Below are positions 21,388-34,601 of a DNA stretch of 64,000 bases, one piece after another. The stretch is from Cristatella mucedo (taxonomy: Eukaryota; Bryozoa; Phylactolaemata; Cristatellidae). Under the pieces are notes generated by a model. The model had not been told where the DNA came from and did not search any database. It saw nothing but the letters and a program-made list of their open reading frames with translations. The stretch's first letter is position 1; every line of letters begins with the position of its first letter. The translations under genes and the position numbers were made by a program. The stretch is from assembly GCA_009760855.2 (NCBI GenBank), contig WPIO01000001.1, positions 17,810,501 through 17,874,500 on the forward strand. The letters are read 5' to 3'.

Positions 21388-24029
21388 TTATGGCCAAGTG
21401 CGCACGGCACACTGCCCGCGCGTTCAGAAGGTACGCGCGCCGCTACCCAGCACGACAGCGCGCCAACGAGTGCGGCGCGAACTCTCATTGGGTGGGTATT
21501 TCCCACGCCCTTTCAAGCCGCTGCTCGACCACCACTGACTAGGAAGATACGGCAGAAATAACTAAATTAAATATTGTTTACATTATTCATTCGTCGCGCT
21601 CTCTACCTTGCAGACAAGCTGGCTTAGAGGGCACCGGAGAGGCATGTGCGGCGGAGTGCGCAATGTCAAGGTCAATTTTCTGGGGGCGGAGATTATAAAG
21701 CCGTCGTGGGGGGGTTTAAAGGGCCTTGTTATTAGGCGACGCGACTCCCGACGCGCGGCCTCCTGGTAGTTCTCTTGAGGGAAGTGACCTTCTAAAGCTT
21801 CGTGGGCTGCTTTGAACTTGACTGAACGTTGGCTTAGTGGGGCCAATTGGCCTGTCGGAAGGCAGCCCTTGAGACGTGCAGTCAGTCGACGTGGTCTCTC
21901 GGCGAGAGATGCAGCCTCAAGACTTCCCGCGACCCTTCGAACAAGTACCTCTTAAAATATCAGCTCTAAAATCTGCTGACTTGGTTCGAGCACGACTCTC
22001 GGATATTTAAAAGTGGCACCTAGTGGCCGTAGCGTGGTTTCCGGTTTAGCTATCATGGCTTCTGTTGAACGGCTAAATAAAACACGCACTTTTAAAAGGC
22101 TGCCTAATTCCCTCGCTCAGTTCCCAAAACGTGGTGCTCCTGTTGACGGCCAATTTTAAATAACTGAGCACTCTTAGTGCTGTGAGAACTGCTAGTCAAT
22201 ATTAATTATTACTTTCACGTCCATACCATTAATAAACTATGCAAGCTGAGTCAATGTGACCTTGGCACCCTACAATTCAGCTGCTCCAGGTCAATCGGGC
22301 GCGGTTGGAAGGAAGCATGTCCGCTTTTAGCTTGATGGTCATCCTAATAATTTCAGTAAAAACCCATATGGCGACTTGGGATAATTAATCTACATGTAAA
22401 TCTAGGCACTTCCCGTGAACTTAATAGGAAGCAAAAGTGCGAAGGTGTGTGCGAATGGGTTTCGAGGTCATCACCTTGACTGTCTCGGGAGAATGTCACC
22501 CACAATATAGCCTGCCTTAGTTAGCATCAAAAATGGAGGATGAGCACGAGATCTAGATTTTGGAAAGCGCTCTGCCGATGCGACTCCGTCCGCCCGTTTC
22601 CGGTGCTGTGAATAGTTGTCAGGTAGGTCTCTAACGCTTTTCATAATCGTAGTGCCCAGAACATGTATTTGTCAACTTGATGGGTTCTGGAAGTTTGTGA
22701 GTGGATATATCGTCCGTGTCTACCTTGAGCATCAGCTCTCGCTTGCCTTGGCGCCGCGTCGATGCCGCCCGTCTTCGTTTGCCCCCAGTTTCACCAGCGT
22801 ACAAACGTTGTGCACACGTTTTCATTGGTTTGCGTCGATCGAGGAGAAAATGGGCCTCGCTCTTGGTCTTGCAATATCTCGCCGAAGAAGTACAACTTTA
22901 CGCAGTGCCTTCTCAGTGGGCTATTGCCGCGACACCTAATCGTTTACTTGCGTGACCGTCAAGGCGGACGCATTCGCTTGGAGCATAACGAGATTAGAAG
23001 AGACTCCAGATGGTGACGGAGCATTGTTTGAATTTGGGAATGCTGTTAACTGAGAATCCCCGCCAGTTTTTATTCACGAGTTCTTTCTTAAGCTTTACTT
23101 AGTACTTTCCTTTCATATCCTCACGAGACCTGCAACAGTGCATTATATATGCACTTCCGTCTCAATATTATCGTTTGTGGACGTAAAAGCCTACGAGCAA
23201 ACGTGTCGTCTTGGCTATAATGTATATCTGCATTCACGCTGCCGGCATTACTTGTGCTCCATGTACCATTCTTGCGATAATTTCCGTTGAGTGCGTCCTT
23301 TGCGTTCACTTGCGAGCAGGAATACGCACGTAAATGACGCATGGCAATCTTGTAGACCTGTCCTGAGCCACGGCTTCAGTATGCGAACGGAAAACGTAAA
23401 TTTCATCCTAAGTCTGTATACGCAACTGACAGGCAGCGTCCACTGAGATTTTATGTCTGTGCGCAGGACCTTGCAAGGGGACGATTAAAGTGAGCGACTG
23501 AGACTTTGAGAGCGCGAACTTTATTACGCTTGGAGAGTGTATTTTGGTTCATACATCAGAGAGCCAGCCGATAAACAACGCCAACAATGTATTGCTCAAG
23601 GCACGGAGCCGCAAGACGCACGACTGCCTTCGTCCCCTTCTCGCACTCGAGTCTCCTCTCACTCGACTCTGGCTGTCCCTTGGCCGACCCCGATGGTGAA
23701 TTCACCATCTGTTCACCAGCGGGTCATCGGCCTGTGTCAACGCCTCATTAGAAGCGGACCACAGCTGTGCACAGGCCCCTCTCGAGGATGCTCCCACCAG
23801 CTGTCGAGGAAAGGAGCGGTACCAGCCTGCATGCAATGGAAATGCAGAGAGAAATTTGGACAAGTGATTCACTTGTCCTGAGACCGCCCGAACGTCAAAG
23901 CGTCGAATTTGAACAGCGGCCGCAGACTGGACTGCCTTTCACAGCGCGTGTAAGTTTATTGCGAGACTAAATTTTCCAGAAAGGTACGACGCCTGATTAC
24001 CGCTGACATTCGCAAAAGGATGACGGTAA
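21388..24029. other. No recognisable gene; CCDC82-like upstream flank
   Basis: About 2.6 kb upstream of the CCDC82-like start without a conserved coding block. The open frames at 22616-23016 and 23537-23970 are short, lack family motifs and overlap in several frames, so I do not call them. The proximal part (21388-21560) is GC-rich and would contain the promoter. Confidence 0.4.
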
Positions 24030-24575
24030 CTTTCTTAAATTTCATGATGACAAGGTCAAGTTAATAGTAGCGAGCAGACCTCTTGTCACCACAGAACCTA
24101 AAAAAGCTCTTGCTCTTGAATTTGGCTTAGCCAGCGTCTCTCCCGTAATGCCTGGACGAAATGCGGACGTCCATTCCAGCATGACCGTTTGCTGAATAAC
24201 CTCGCCAGCTCGCAGCCAACTCCGACTATTTTTCCGGCGCTCGCCTGCTTAGAAGCTTTAGCTCTGCAGGTCCTAGTCTGTGGAACTCGCTTCCACAATT
24301 CTTACGCAACGACATCTACTCTCCAACTGCCGACTATGGCACATCTTTTTCAGCGGTTCTGAACTGCTACTTCTATGCTACTCACTACCTCAACTGCTCT
24401 CCTGACTCTGCTATGCTTCCCACTTTCTCTTTGTTGCGTGAGACGAAGTCTGTTGGCTACCGAATGCGTACCGAAAGCCGCTTAGGCTGTGAGTGTGCTA
24501 TACAAAACTCTCCTGCGTAACACCCACATGGTCTTTATGACTTTGTGGAGTTACTGACGGACATACATTACATTG
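24030..24575 (+). mobile_element. LINE remnants: L2 fragment followed by second-family 3' end
   Basis: At 24036-24190 a degraded L2 piece reads FHDDKVKLIVASRPLVTTEP and FGLASVSPV. From about 24240 a different family begins (LCRS/SVELASTILTQRH in broken frames) with the 3' end CTACCGAATGCGTACCGAAAGC...GTGTGCTATACAAAACTCTC and CTGACGGACATACATTACAT. The second family is better preserved at 56793-57430. Confidence 0.7.
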
Positions 24576-25050
24576 GCCACAGCAGCCAATCCACTAAAGC
24601 AAATCGCAAGCAAGCGGGTTCAATACCGGACTAATACGCGGCACTTCCTGAAAGATGGCGCCCGGAGCGCAGCACGAGTGCGGCTGGTTGTCAGTAAGAA
24701 GCGAGCTACGCTCGCTGTTTCCAAGCGTTTGCAAGCGCCCTTGAAGTAATCGATCGCTCTTTACAGGAGCAAATGCGTCGGCGAGAGCCAATATGGAGGC
24801 TTATTATGCTGCCACCGTCGAGATTGTGCATCGCGCATTCTACCTTCGACAAAACTTTGGCCTAAACTACAGTCGTCTTGGATTTTCTCTTTGCATGGCG
24901 AAGCAAACAAAAGGATGAGAAGCTCTCGAATCAGCAGGAGCGAAGGAACTTTCAAAATTTCCCTCAAACTCGAGCACGTGGCCGGGAAGTCGGTTGGACC
25001 AACAGCACGCGAGATGATTGGGAAACCAACCTACAGGTCATTCTAGTATG
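24576..25050. other. No recognisable feature
   Basis: Unique-looking sequence of mixed composition between LINE remnants; no conserved frame on either strand. Confidence 0.35.
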
Positions 25051-25059
25051 ACTCATATT

Positions 25060-25985
25060 GGAAAGCATAACCCTCGAAATGAGCTACCGTATCTCCTGAT
25101 GCGTCTGTGCGCAATCTGGGTGTTCTGTGCTAAGTTAAATTCCAGCTATTCAGGCCTCCTTAGAAAAAGCTTGTAAATTCATTTGTGTTCTTTCGTCAAC
25201 ACTCATGTAACTCACTAATTGCACGTCTGTCTGCCTGCGCTGTATGAGACGCTTACTATTGGTGCACAACTCGCTGGCTATGCTTGCTTGTCTGTCGTGA
25301 AAGTAGCAATGGAAGCATTACAGCACATCTCACCGACCAGTGCTGGGCCCCTATCTAACAAACAGCGCATCGACTTCAAGATTCTGCTACTGACTTTTTT
25401 TTACTGACGACTTTTTTTAGGTCTCTTCATTTCTTTTTCCTGCCGATATGAATTCGAAATTATTCCAGCCAGGCTTCGCAGCGGTTAAGGTGCTCGCCCG
25501 GACCAAAGTCTGACTGAGGTCGTGGGCTCGAGCCCCGAGGCATATGTGAAGCGCCTGAATAGAGATTAATTTCTCTTGGGGCGCTATATAAATGAATTAT
25601 ATTTTGAATTATATCTTACCACAGCTACCAGCTTACCGCTCTTCTGACTTTAGTCGCTTACAACTGCCTCAAACCAAGCTCGTATTCTGTGGAGATCGTG
25701 CCTTTAGTTTGTATTTTCCAAAACTTGGGACTCACTACCGACCGACGCCACATTCCCTGACTTGTAGTAATTTAAAATGAAGATAAAACCTTGCCTGCTC
25801 CTCGTAGCGTTTGCTCTATCGCAATTAGTATGACTACGTAATGTGCGTCTGCGTGCTGACACTGAATGCTATCACCATCCAATAAGCATGCCTTCTTTTT
25901 AACATTTTTAAAAAGCCTAGCAATAGATTTAGCTTCCTTAGGGCACTATAACAAAAACCCAATCTCATTATCGCAATAGTTATTA
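25060..25985 (+). mobile_element. Degraded L2-type LINE 3' half with SINE-B inside
   Basis: Broken blocks match the L2 C-terminus: CSPDASVRNLGV-like near 25090, FVNTHVTH.LHVCLPALYE near 25200, NKQRIDFKILLLTF at 25360, and after a SINE-B (25471-25605) CGDRAFSLYFPKLGTHYRP near 25690-25740. The tail at 25905-25985 has AAAAGCCTAGCAATAGATTTAG and ATTATTAAC. Many stops; old copy. Confidence 0.7.
25471..25605 (+). mobile_element. SINE-B copy inserted in an L2 remnant
   Basis: Has CAGCGGTTAAGGTGCTCGCCC, GAGGTCGTGGGCTCGAGCC, GAAGCGCCTGAATAGAGATT and GGGGCGCTATATAAATGAAT. It splits the L2 C-terminal coding blocks, so it is younger than that LINE. Confidence 0.82.
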
Positions 25986-27360
25986 TTAACAATTGCAACT
26001 GTAGACAGAGGCGGGGCCAGGGGCCGGGGAGAGGCATTTGCCCCCCATCCCCCCTGTGGGGGGCAGCGACCTCCGCCTGCCTATTCCTTATTCCGTACGC
26101 CCCGCCATCACAATCCACGGAATTATTTCTTACTTTCATCTGATGGGCAACCACCTAGGTCTCTTTAAACAAACACTGTGATTTTGCGATGTAATTTGTC
26201 ATGTGACTGGCGGATCTTGTCCCTACACGAAAATCGTATTGGTCTCGCCTCCTACATGCAACTCTGGTGGTTCGTGCCTCCTGTAGGTGAAAATTCTGGA
26301 TCCGCCTCAGGTTTAAGAGGCTGCCATGCTGTCCCCCGCCCCGTACTGACCATGACGAGGTCGGCCGGGCTGGCGGGCTTTTTAATACCCTCTCGGACTG
26401 ATCCGTTCGGGTAAGGTGAAGTTTAGGCGAAGTGGAAGTTAAGTTAAGTGGAAGTGAAGTTAAGGTGAAGTGGGCGAAACTTTTTATGCGGCCAGTGCCC
26501 CTGGCAGTGACTGCAAGTAAACATTTTGAGTCTCGTTAGATTAAAGACACGGCAAAAAGAAACTCCATTGCAACAGCGTGCTGGTCTCGACTAATTTCAA
26601 TTTTTTAGCGCACGTACACTAGTGCCTCGAAATTGAGAGATCTATACGTTCTTCTGAACTACATTCTTCCCTCGCCACTTTGCGCTTCGACTTTTGCGGC
26701 TTCACTCTATCGCAGTTTTTTCAAATATATTCATTAAAAAAGTTGATCTAGATCATAGAAACATTACAGTTCGCGCTGGGTTGTCTGATTCAATTATACG
26801 CCCTTGTATAACAATTAAAATTAAAATTACTGAATGTATGAACTGTAGGCCTATGTATTCGAAAAAACAGGCAAATCCTTTAACGCCAAGTGCAGCCGCT
26901 CGACCACTCCTTGTGTGTGGTTGGGCAAAAACATTTTTCCAAAAATCTGAGTGCGGCAAAACAATGCCAATCAGAGCATGCTGTTCACTGATTGGCTATC
27001 CTATTCTCTTCCTATCCTGGCCACTGATTGGCTCAGCCTCGCTCAAGTTCGTTGCTCTCACACGCGCTTCTACTTGTCTAATATGTCTTATTTTCTCTTA
27101 TTTTGTCTAATATTTTGGGCAATATGAGTGCAATGGTAACTAATATAGTGTCATATCATTTCCAGAGGGCTCTAATAATGTTAAAAACCGTATTTAGAGG
27201 GTCTTGAACAGGTTTGCTATGCTCTAACTACAAAAATATTCAATTAATAAAGAATCCTACTTCGCGGAAATTCACTTATGGTGGTAGAGTCTGGAACTGA
27301 TTAACCGAAATAAACACGGGACGACTGTAATGGGCTTAATTGGTTAAATAAACAAATATA
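25986..27360. other. No recognisable gene
   Basis: No conserved coding block. A short purine-rich array of GTGAAGT/GGAAGTTAA units lies at about 26412-26472, and the stretch 26560-27360 is AT-richer than its surroundings. The open frame at 26694-27110 has no family features. Confidence 0.4.
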
Positions 27361-27363
27361 ACA

Positions 27364-27525
27364 ATGAGTCATTTGCATAGCGCCTCAAGAGAACCTAATC
27401 TCGATTCAGGTGCCTCACGTATAACTCAGGACTTGAGGTCACGACCTCGGTCATCTTTATCAGCATCAGCATTCACCTTGACCTCGGTCATCAAAGGCGA
27501 GCACCTTAACCATGGGGCCGAACTA
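27364..27525 (-). mobile_element. Degenerate SINE-B copy
   Basis: On the minus strand: GGTTAAGGTGCTCGCCTTTG, a duplicated GACC(A)AGGTC area, GACCTCAAGTCCTGAG in place of the B box, then TGAGGCACCTGAATCGAGAT and GAGGCGCTATGCAAATGACT. An insertion near 27445-27490 duplicates part of the head. Confidence 0.6.
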
Positions 27526-28029
27526 TAGTTAGCTCGTCTATCTATTTAGTTCTCTAAGCAAATCACTACAAATGGACAGCAGAAACATGAACGCGGTTTC
27601 GACGTGCCTGCGTGAGTAGTGAACGGCACCTTTGGACGGTTAATGCGACAAAATGCTGAATCGGCGTGTGATGCAAAATACCACTACCTTAGCCGGCTGA
27701 AAAGAATTTCGGAATTTGATTCTTTCTTGGGATAAAGGAACGCTTGAGCCAATTTTTCTATAAAAAAAAATAGCAAATACGCCACCGATGCGTACCTTGG
27801 TTTTTGCTTCGCGTGAGCAATGATAGGATTCGTCGACAAAGCGGTGCAACGGAACCTAAATCGACGAGTTCTCTTTTGCTGGCCCCTTTGAACCGATTTA
27901 ACATGATATGCAACCATCTTCCTGGGAAACTGCAAGCAATTATAGATAATTAAGCAGCGTTAAAGATTAAAACGCAGCAAAACCTATATATTAAAAACTT
28001 ATCAAAACATATCTATGTGTATATGTGTG

Positions 28030-28137
<108 letters not shown>

Positions 28138-28639
28138 AGTCGCGCTACAGCAGCCGGACCCGCTATAGGACGCTCCAATCTGGACACAGCCGCCCGAGGC
28201 CAGCCGCTGCGGAGGCGCGGCGGCGCTACACAAAAGGCCACAAAGCTCGCCGCGCTGATTCCTTCGCCTGACGGCGGCGCAGGAGCGGTGTGGAATTTGC
28301 GTCGGTGCTGGCACGAATAGCAGGTCGCGTGGCTTCATCGAGAGCTGCGCATTTTGCTCCGGATTGCGTTTCCTTGCGCATTTTGCGGCGGCCCTATTGG
28401 AGGAAAGGAGAGTGGAAAACGTAGATCGCCAAGGGGTTATTGGTAGTTGGGCAAAACCGCCGGATGGCTCATTTGCTGGCCAGTTCGTCACGCGGTAGCT
28501 TTGTCGTTTGAAGAGTTCGCGGGCAATCCAATCTCACGCGAGTCGGCGAAAGTTCTTCTTGAGCGCCCATCGTTTCGCCTAGGCATCGCAGGCATTGCGT
28601 TACGATAGTTTAGGTCCTATCGCCGCGCTGAGTTGTCTC

Positions 28640-29125
28640 GTTGGTTAAGAGCAAAGTTCTTATGCTGACCCACAAGGCTCGCCACGGCTTGGCTCCTCCA
28701 TACCTAGCTGAACTGCTGCACCAGTTTCAGCCTCCACGTGCCCTCAGGTCCTATATGGACAATACAGTAGCCGTTGCATTCTTCCGCTTAAAGACCGTTG
28801 GCGGCAGTAGCTTTAGCTCTGCAGGTCCTACACTCTGGAACTCGCTTCAACGATTCTTACGCAATGACAACTACTCTCCTGCTGCCGACTGCGGCACATC
28901 CTTTCCAGCGGTCCTGAGCTGCTACTTCTATGCTAATCACTACCTCAACTGCTCTCCTGACTCTGCTGTGCTTCCCACTTTCCCTTTGTTGCGTGAGATG
29001 AAGTCTGTTGGCTAACGAATGCGTACCGAAAGCCGCTTAAGCTGTGCGTTCGCTTCACAAAACTCTCCTGCGAAACACTCACATAGTCTTTGTGGCCTTG
29101 TAGAGTTGCAGACGGAGGTACATTA
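28640..29125 (+). mobile_element. Second-family LINE C-terminus and 3' end
   Basis: Encodes SKVLMLTHKARHGLAPPYLA, ELLHQFQPPRALRSYMDN, GGSSFSSAGPTLWNSLQRFL, then a non-coding 3' region with GCGTACCGAAAGCCGCTTAA and the end GACGGAGGTACATTACATTA. Reading of the frame is intact from 28641 to 29015, but the element is 5'-truncated. Confidence 0.85.
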
Positions 29126-29126
29126 C

Positions 29127-29265
29127 ATTACAAGGCGCTCGCCCCCCCCCCGAACAAGGTCTGGCCGAGGTCGTGGGCTCGAGCCCCGTGGCACATGTGA
29201 AGCGCCTGAATAGAGATTAAGTTCTCTCAAGGCGCTACACAATGAATTATAATACAAAAATGAAT
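29127..29265 (+). mobile_element. SINE-B copy
   Basis: AAGGCGCTCGCC followed by a C-run, CGAGGTCGTGGGCTCGAGCC, GAAGCGCCTGAATAGAGATT, AAGGCGCTACACAATGAATT. It begins immediately after the ATTACATTA end of the preceding LINE. Confidence 0.8.
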
Positions 29266-29284
29266 TATATTATATATCGCAGTG

Positions 29285-29710
29285 GGAGATGTCAGAGATG
29301 TCAACAGCCAGCGGTTATTCGGTGACCCTTAAAACTATGGGTCACCTCAGAATCCATTTGTGGTCGACGTCTTTTAAAAAATGTATGCTCTACCCAGGGC
29401 AATGTAATCGCCCAGCCCAATCTAAGCTTGTTATGCCACGCGACACTGAGCAAACCATCAAACCATCTCAGCTCCTTAGTTGCACTTGAATGGCAGCAAA
29501 GTTTCTAAAATTTAATGACAATCAAACCAACTTACTAGTCATGCACAAGCCAAGTGTCACTCAGACACATGAAAGTCAAACCCTCAAAGTGAGTTCGGTC
29601 ACCATATACCCAGCTGCCTCTGCACCTGGAATCTGAGTTTCGCATTCCAAAGAGATCTTTCCCTAGATTCCCACATCGGTTCGTCAGTCTAATATGCCGA
29701 CTTTCAGCTG
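29285..29710 (+). mobile_element. Degraded L2-type LINE fragment
   Basis: Matches the RT-to-C-terminal part in broken frames: GATGTCAACAGCCAGCGG (the VNGQR position), GCAATGTAATCGCCCAGC (DVIAQ position), AATGACAATCAAACCAAC (the NDDKTN position) and TCTTTCCCTAGATTCCCAC. No intact frame remains. Confidence 0.65.
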
Positions 29711-30424
29711 TATACGTACCCAGGCTAGGTTCGGCTGGCTGGGACGGCTGTATTGCGATAAGGGTAGACGGCATGGCCGGGTCTTGACCTGTAGGCGTGA
29801 GCGGATATGCGACGACGCAATGTAACCTTGGCTTTTGGAAACCTGACACTGGCCGGATAAGTTATGGATTGTGGGCGCTTTTGGTCGCGCCCAGCCACAC
29901 GTCCGGATGGATGTCGAGGTTTGACGACGATGCGGCCGCCCACGCAAGGCAACGAGGGCACGATACGCGAGCGGGGCTGGAGATAAGCACGCCAGCTGCT
30001 ACGGTTTGTATAGTCCGCGTTTTCATGCAGCTTGCTGAACCAAACTGAAGTCCTCGGCGAGCAGCAAAGATGTACCGCGCTAGTGGTTCTCTGTTACGTA
30101 AGCACCGTCTGACTATTGTCGCCATGATTTGGTACTCTCGAGATTAGCCCGTCTTCAAGATTGCTCCGGTCAGAGAATGTCCTCTTACGTCACGAAGGCT
30201 GGCCTCGTGTTTACTGTTTCCCCCTAGCCTAAATACCTAGGGTCCTAGCAGTTATATTTAGCTCCCCTGTTGTTGTCGGCGTAGGCGATATTATTATAAA
30301 GAGGCTTAATCAAATCCGCTCGTCTTGCCCAGCTCAGCGACGTGGCCAGCGGGGGCGTGGCCGGCGGCATGATGGTGCTGGGCGGGAAGTGACCGAACTC
30401 CCCCTCGCGCAGATTCGGTTACAT
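29711..30424. other. No recognisable gene
   Basis: Mixed-composition sequence without a conserved coding block. Overlapping 80-100 codon frames occur on both strands at 29680-30125 but none shows family motifs. Confidence 0.4.
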
Positions 30425-31130
30425 ATACATATACAATTGGAACTGGCTTAGATGGGCATACCTACGCCAAGCTGGTCTATGCAGTCGTAACATCTCATCT
30501 AGACCTCAGTGACTCACTATTAATGCGTCTTCCTCCGAGCGCATTACGGCTCGGGGAGTGGGGGGGGGGCAAACCTCTGCAGTGGGCTTCTCTGTCGTGA
30601 GTGTCGCACCTTACACCGCTTCTAACCGACCTGCACTGGCTCTCCATCAATCCGTGCATTTACTTCAAGCCTATGTCAACCGCTTTTAGGTCACACCACT
30701 CCGGTGTTCCTGCATATCATATATACTCCCTAAACACGCCTTCTGTCGCAGCACCCGCTCTTCTGACTCTTGTCGACTCTTTCTGACTCTTGTAGCTCTG
30801 ACGAAATTCAGATCCCTCGGAGACCCTCTTTTCAGTTACTGCGTTCTCAAAGCTTGTACTCCACAAAGTTGCTGTGCCCTCAAAGGTCAAAGCTCACTCT
30901 TGCCTACCGTCACGTCATCTCCAGATTCAACCACATTCAAAAAGAAGCTCAAATCCTACCTGTTCCACCAATCTGCTCCACCTATCAGCCGTCGCTCCGA
31001 CCGAGTGAATTATCCTGCGTGCGATTCTGAGCACTGAAAGTGTGAATGCTGTGAATCGCCGACAAAATGACATGCATTCTTATCAGCCTGTACGAAGTGC
31101 CCAGAAAGAGACTCGGCTCTCTTGGGTTAT
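30425..31130 (+). mobile_element. Degraded L2-type LINE 3' region
   Basis: Broken blocks: KLVYAVVTSHLDLSDSLLM at about 30470-30525, LTPLLTDLHWLSINPCIYFK at 30605-30665, HHSGVPAYHIYSL at 30695, FKKKLKSYLFHQ near 30930-30975, and a tail with AAGTGCCCAGAAAGAGACTC near 31095. Old and heavily mutated. Confidence 0.7.
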
Positions 31131-31134
31131 ATAG

Positions 31135-31275
31135 CGATGGTTTGGCCCAGTGATGAAGTGCTCGCCCCGAGAAAGGTCAATGTATACGATTGCCGAGGTC
31201 GTGATCTCTAGCCCGGAGGCGTACGTGCAGCGTCTGAATAGAGATTAAGTTCTCTTAGGTCGCTAGACAAATGAA
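31135..31275 (+). mobile_element. SINE-B copy
   Basis: GGTTTGGCCCAGTGATGAAG, GTGCTCGCCCCGAGAAAGGTC, CGAGGTCGTGATCTCTAGCCC, GCAGCGTCTGAATAGAGATT, GGTCGCTAGACAAATGAATT. The internal B box is mutated. Confidence 0.72.
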
Positions 31276-31463
31276 TTGCGTGTATACATATATGCTATAT
31301 TCTTATTATCACCATTACACGATACCCAACATTTGGGAACCATTGCTATTAGCACGACGATCGCACCACGTTCGGATAGCAGCTCCAGTGCTGCCCAGCA
31401 CGCGAATGCCATTTGGTCGAGCCCACCAGCCCGGCTACTTGTGTCGGCCGTCGGCGCTCTCTG

Positions 31464-32035
<572 letters not shown>

Positions 32036-32375
32036 TCCACGTGGAAGCAGATCTCTGCGCATCCGACCGCGAACCGCTCCGGCCCGCATTCAGCGGAAGT
32101 GCCGACGGGCGCTCGCCGGCCTGGCGCAGAGAGATCCCCTGTGCGCTGCGCGTCGTCTCTCGCTCTATCGATGACGCCTCGTCCGGTCGCGGCCCACCGT
32201 CGGGCCGGCCGAACGCGAGGTCGCGCCTCAGGCGACCGCCGCGCGCCGCCGTCTCCTGCGGCTAGCGAGCTCCCTCGCGGGCGGGCGCCCGAGGTGTCCG
32301 TTGTCGCGCGCCCGCGACGGAGGAAGCGCCGCCGACGCCGACGCCGCCGCCGCCGCCACCGCGGGGCGGCGACGG

Positions 32376-32786
32376 CTATCGGCTGTACGGGTGCTTGATG
32401 GCCAGCAGCTCGGGCATCTGCGGCAGCACGGTGGAGACGCCGCGCAGCTTGAGGTCGTGGTTCAGCCGGTTGTACCGGTGCAGGCTGCTCGAGTGGTCAC
32501 GCGGCACGGCGTAGCGCGGCGCCGCCGCCGCCGCGGGCGGCTCCTTCGGCACGTAGCTCGAGCCGTAAGTCGTCGCGTAGTCGCCGCCGCCGGCGCGCTG
32601 CTCGCTTTCGAGACGCTCCGTCGATTCGACCCGCTCTTTACTCAGGCCCCAGTTCGTCGGCTCGCCTGAAATGCGACGGTCGCAAATTGCCCGAGCGCTC
32701 GCCCATCGACACTCGCGTGCGCTCGCGGATGGTTTGCAGGCGGGGGGGAGGCGCGAGCTCTGCCCGTTGGCGACGTTTAGCTGAGC

Positions 32787-32836
<50 letters not shown>

Positions 32837-34570
32837 GCCGCTGCATATCACCGCCGACGCCGCTGCCGTCGGCGGGCCCACTTCGTGGAACTTGCCGTGC
32901 AAGACTACACTACTGCTCAATAAATTTAGTGCGACGCGAAGCTTCCCTCAGCCGTTTAATAATACGCAGAGCACTCTCTACTGGCACGGAAAAGGTAAGA
33001 AGACGGTCGCTTTCGCGTTCGCAGCCGCATTGCTCGACGTTACGAGACATTTCGCGAAACCCGCGCTAAGCGTATAGCGGGAGTTATCCGAACATGATCG
33101 CAGCAGCCCTCACCTCGGACTGGGTGGTCTGACTTCTCGGGCGCCCACGTCAGGGTCTTGGCATCCCAATATCTCAGAGCAGGGAGCTTCTGCTCCTCCG
33201 GCCTTTCCCTCTTGTTGAACTCCTCATCGTACCACGTGATCATGTTATTGGAGTAGGTGTGTCCGTGGTGGCCGAATAGGAGGTCGGTAGGCAAGCCCTC
33301 ATTTCGCAAGGCTCCCTTCTGGCGGACGGCGTCCGACCCGGACTTTGATGCAGCACGCTGCGTGAAGTCGGCTCTGTACGTTGAATTGCTCGCATTTTGT
33401 CCTCGCGTAAACTAAAATGAAAATAGACGGCGCAAATGATCATTATGTCAGCGAATTAAGCGAATTGGCTTGAGAGCAGGCTTTTTAAGTTGCGGAATAC
33501 GCGAGCGCATTCGAGCTTCTTGACGCTCAAAGGACGAGGCTTCGTGTGTGGTGAGTTGCCATTTTTCCTTCTGGCCAGTGGAGAAAAGGGAAAATTAGCT
33601 GGTATCAACAGCCCCATATATATAGCGGCAGAGCAACCGTCACGCTATCAACCCGCTGGCAGGAGAAAATACAAGATTGTCTGCAGCTGGACTCAGAACT
33701 CGCCGCCTGACAACGCGAGCACCTAACTCCCGGACTAAGGCCCTGTGCTCCTGGACTAGTGGGTCTCTCCAGCTCATACGCTGTGCCCATGTCGCTTGCG
33801 TGCTATGCCTGCGCCAGAGTGACGGACGAGGACCGCAGATCTTTGTATCGGACATGCGACCGGCAGAGCGCTCGAAGCGAGTCGAAAGCTCGGCGCAGAG
33901 CGCAGAGCGCGGTGGCGGCACGCCCACCCTGTCACAGCGAGCGCAGTCTCGACTGGACTGGCGGAGCTTGGCAGCTGGTGCGGTTCCGGCCTGCTCCAGC
34001 TCCAGCACGTTCAATGTGGCCCTCAGGTCCGGGCAAGTACTGCCTCCGGAGACTCTGCATGCCAAGTCAAGGCAGACGGCAGTTGCGTACGGTCGTCCCC
34101 TCAGGGCGGTCCGGCGCCCCCTTGTTAAATCTCGGTGCCGAGCACCCGGCAACCGGCACGTTGAGCGCCGCTGCTACGGCCGCAACCAACGCGCAATCAT
34201 CCCGCCGGCCGCCGGACGGGCGTAAGCGAGAGTGAATGGCTAAATGAGGCTCTGTCACGCACGGCAGGTGCGAGACTCGGCAGCTGCTGCGCTCAGGTCA
34301 CATGGGCCGAGACGACACTTCCGCCCCTCCCCCGAAATGCGAGAATAGCCAAGAAATAGCGAGAATCACCCCGGGCGAGGCGCGGCGCGTGGAGAGCCTC
34401 CCAGCCAGCGCTACAGCCCGGCGGTGCGCGACTCGGCCGCCGCGAGCGCATCTCTCGCGGCTGCCGAGTCGGGAAGCTCGGCTGGCGGCTCGATCGCGCA
34501 CCTCGCTCGCCTCCTCCGGACTCGCTGCTGTCTAGCTCGGAGCGGGAGACGGATATCTGGAATCATTGAC

Positions 34571-34601
<31 letters not shown>

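Noticed and set aside
33640-34225. Overlapping 158-182 codon frames on both strands in CFAP107-like intron 1
   Set aside because: GC-rich sequence with few stops in any frame; exons 1 and 2 are contiguous in phase without it.
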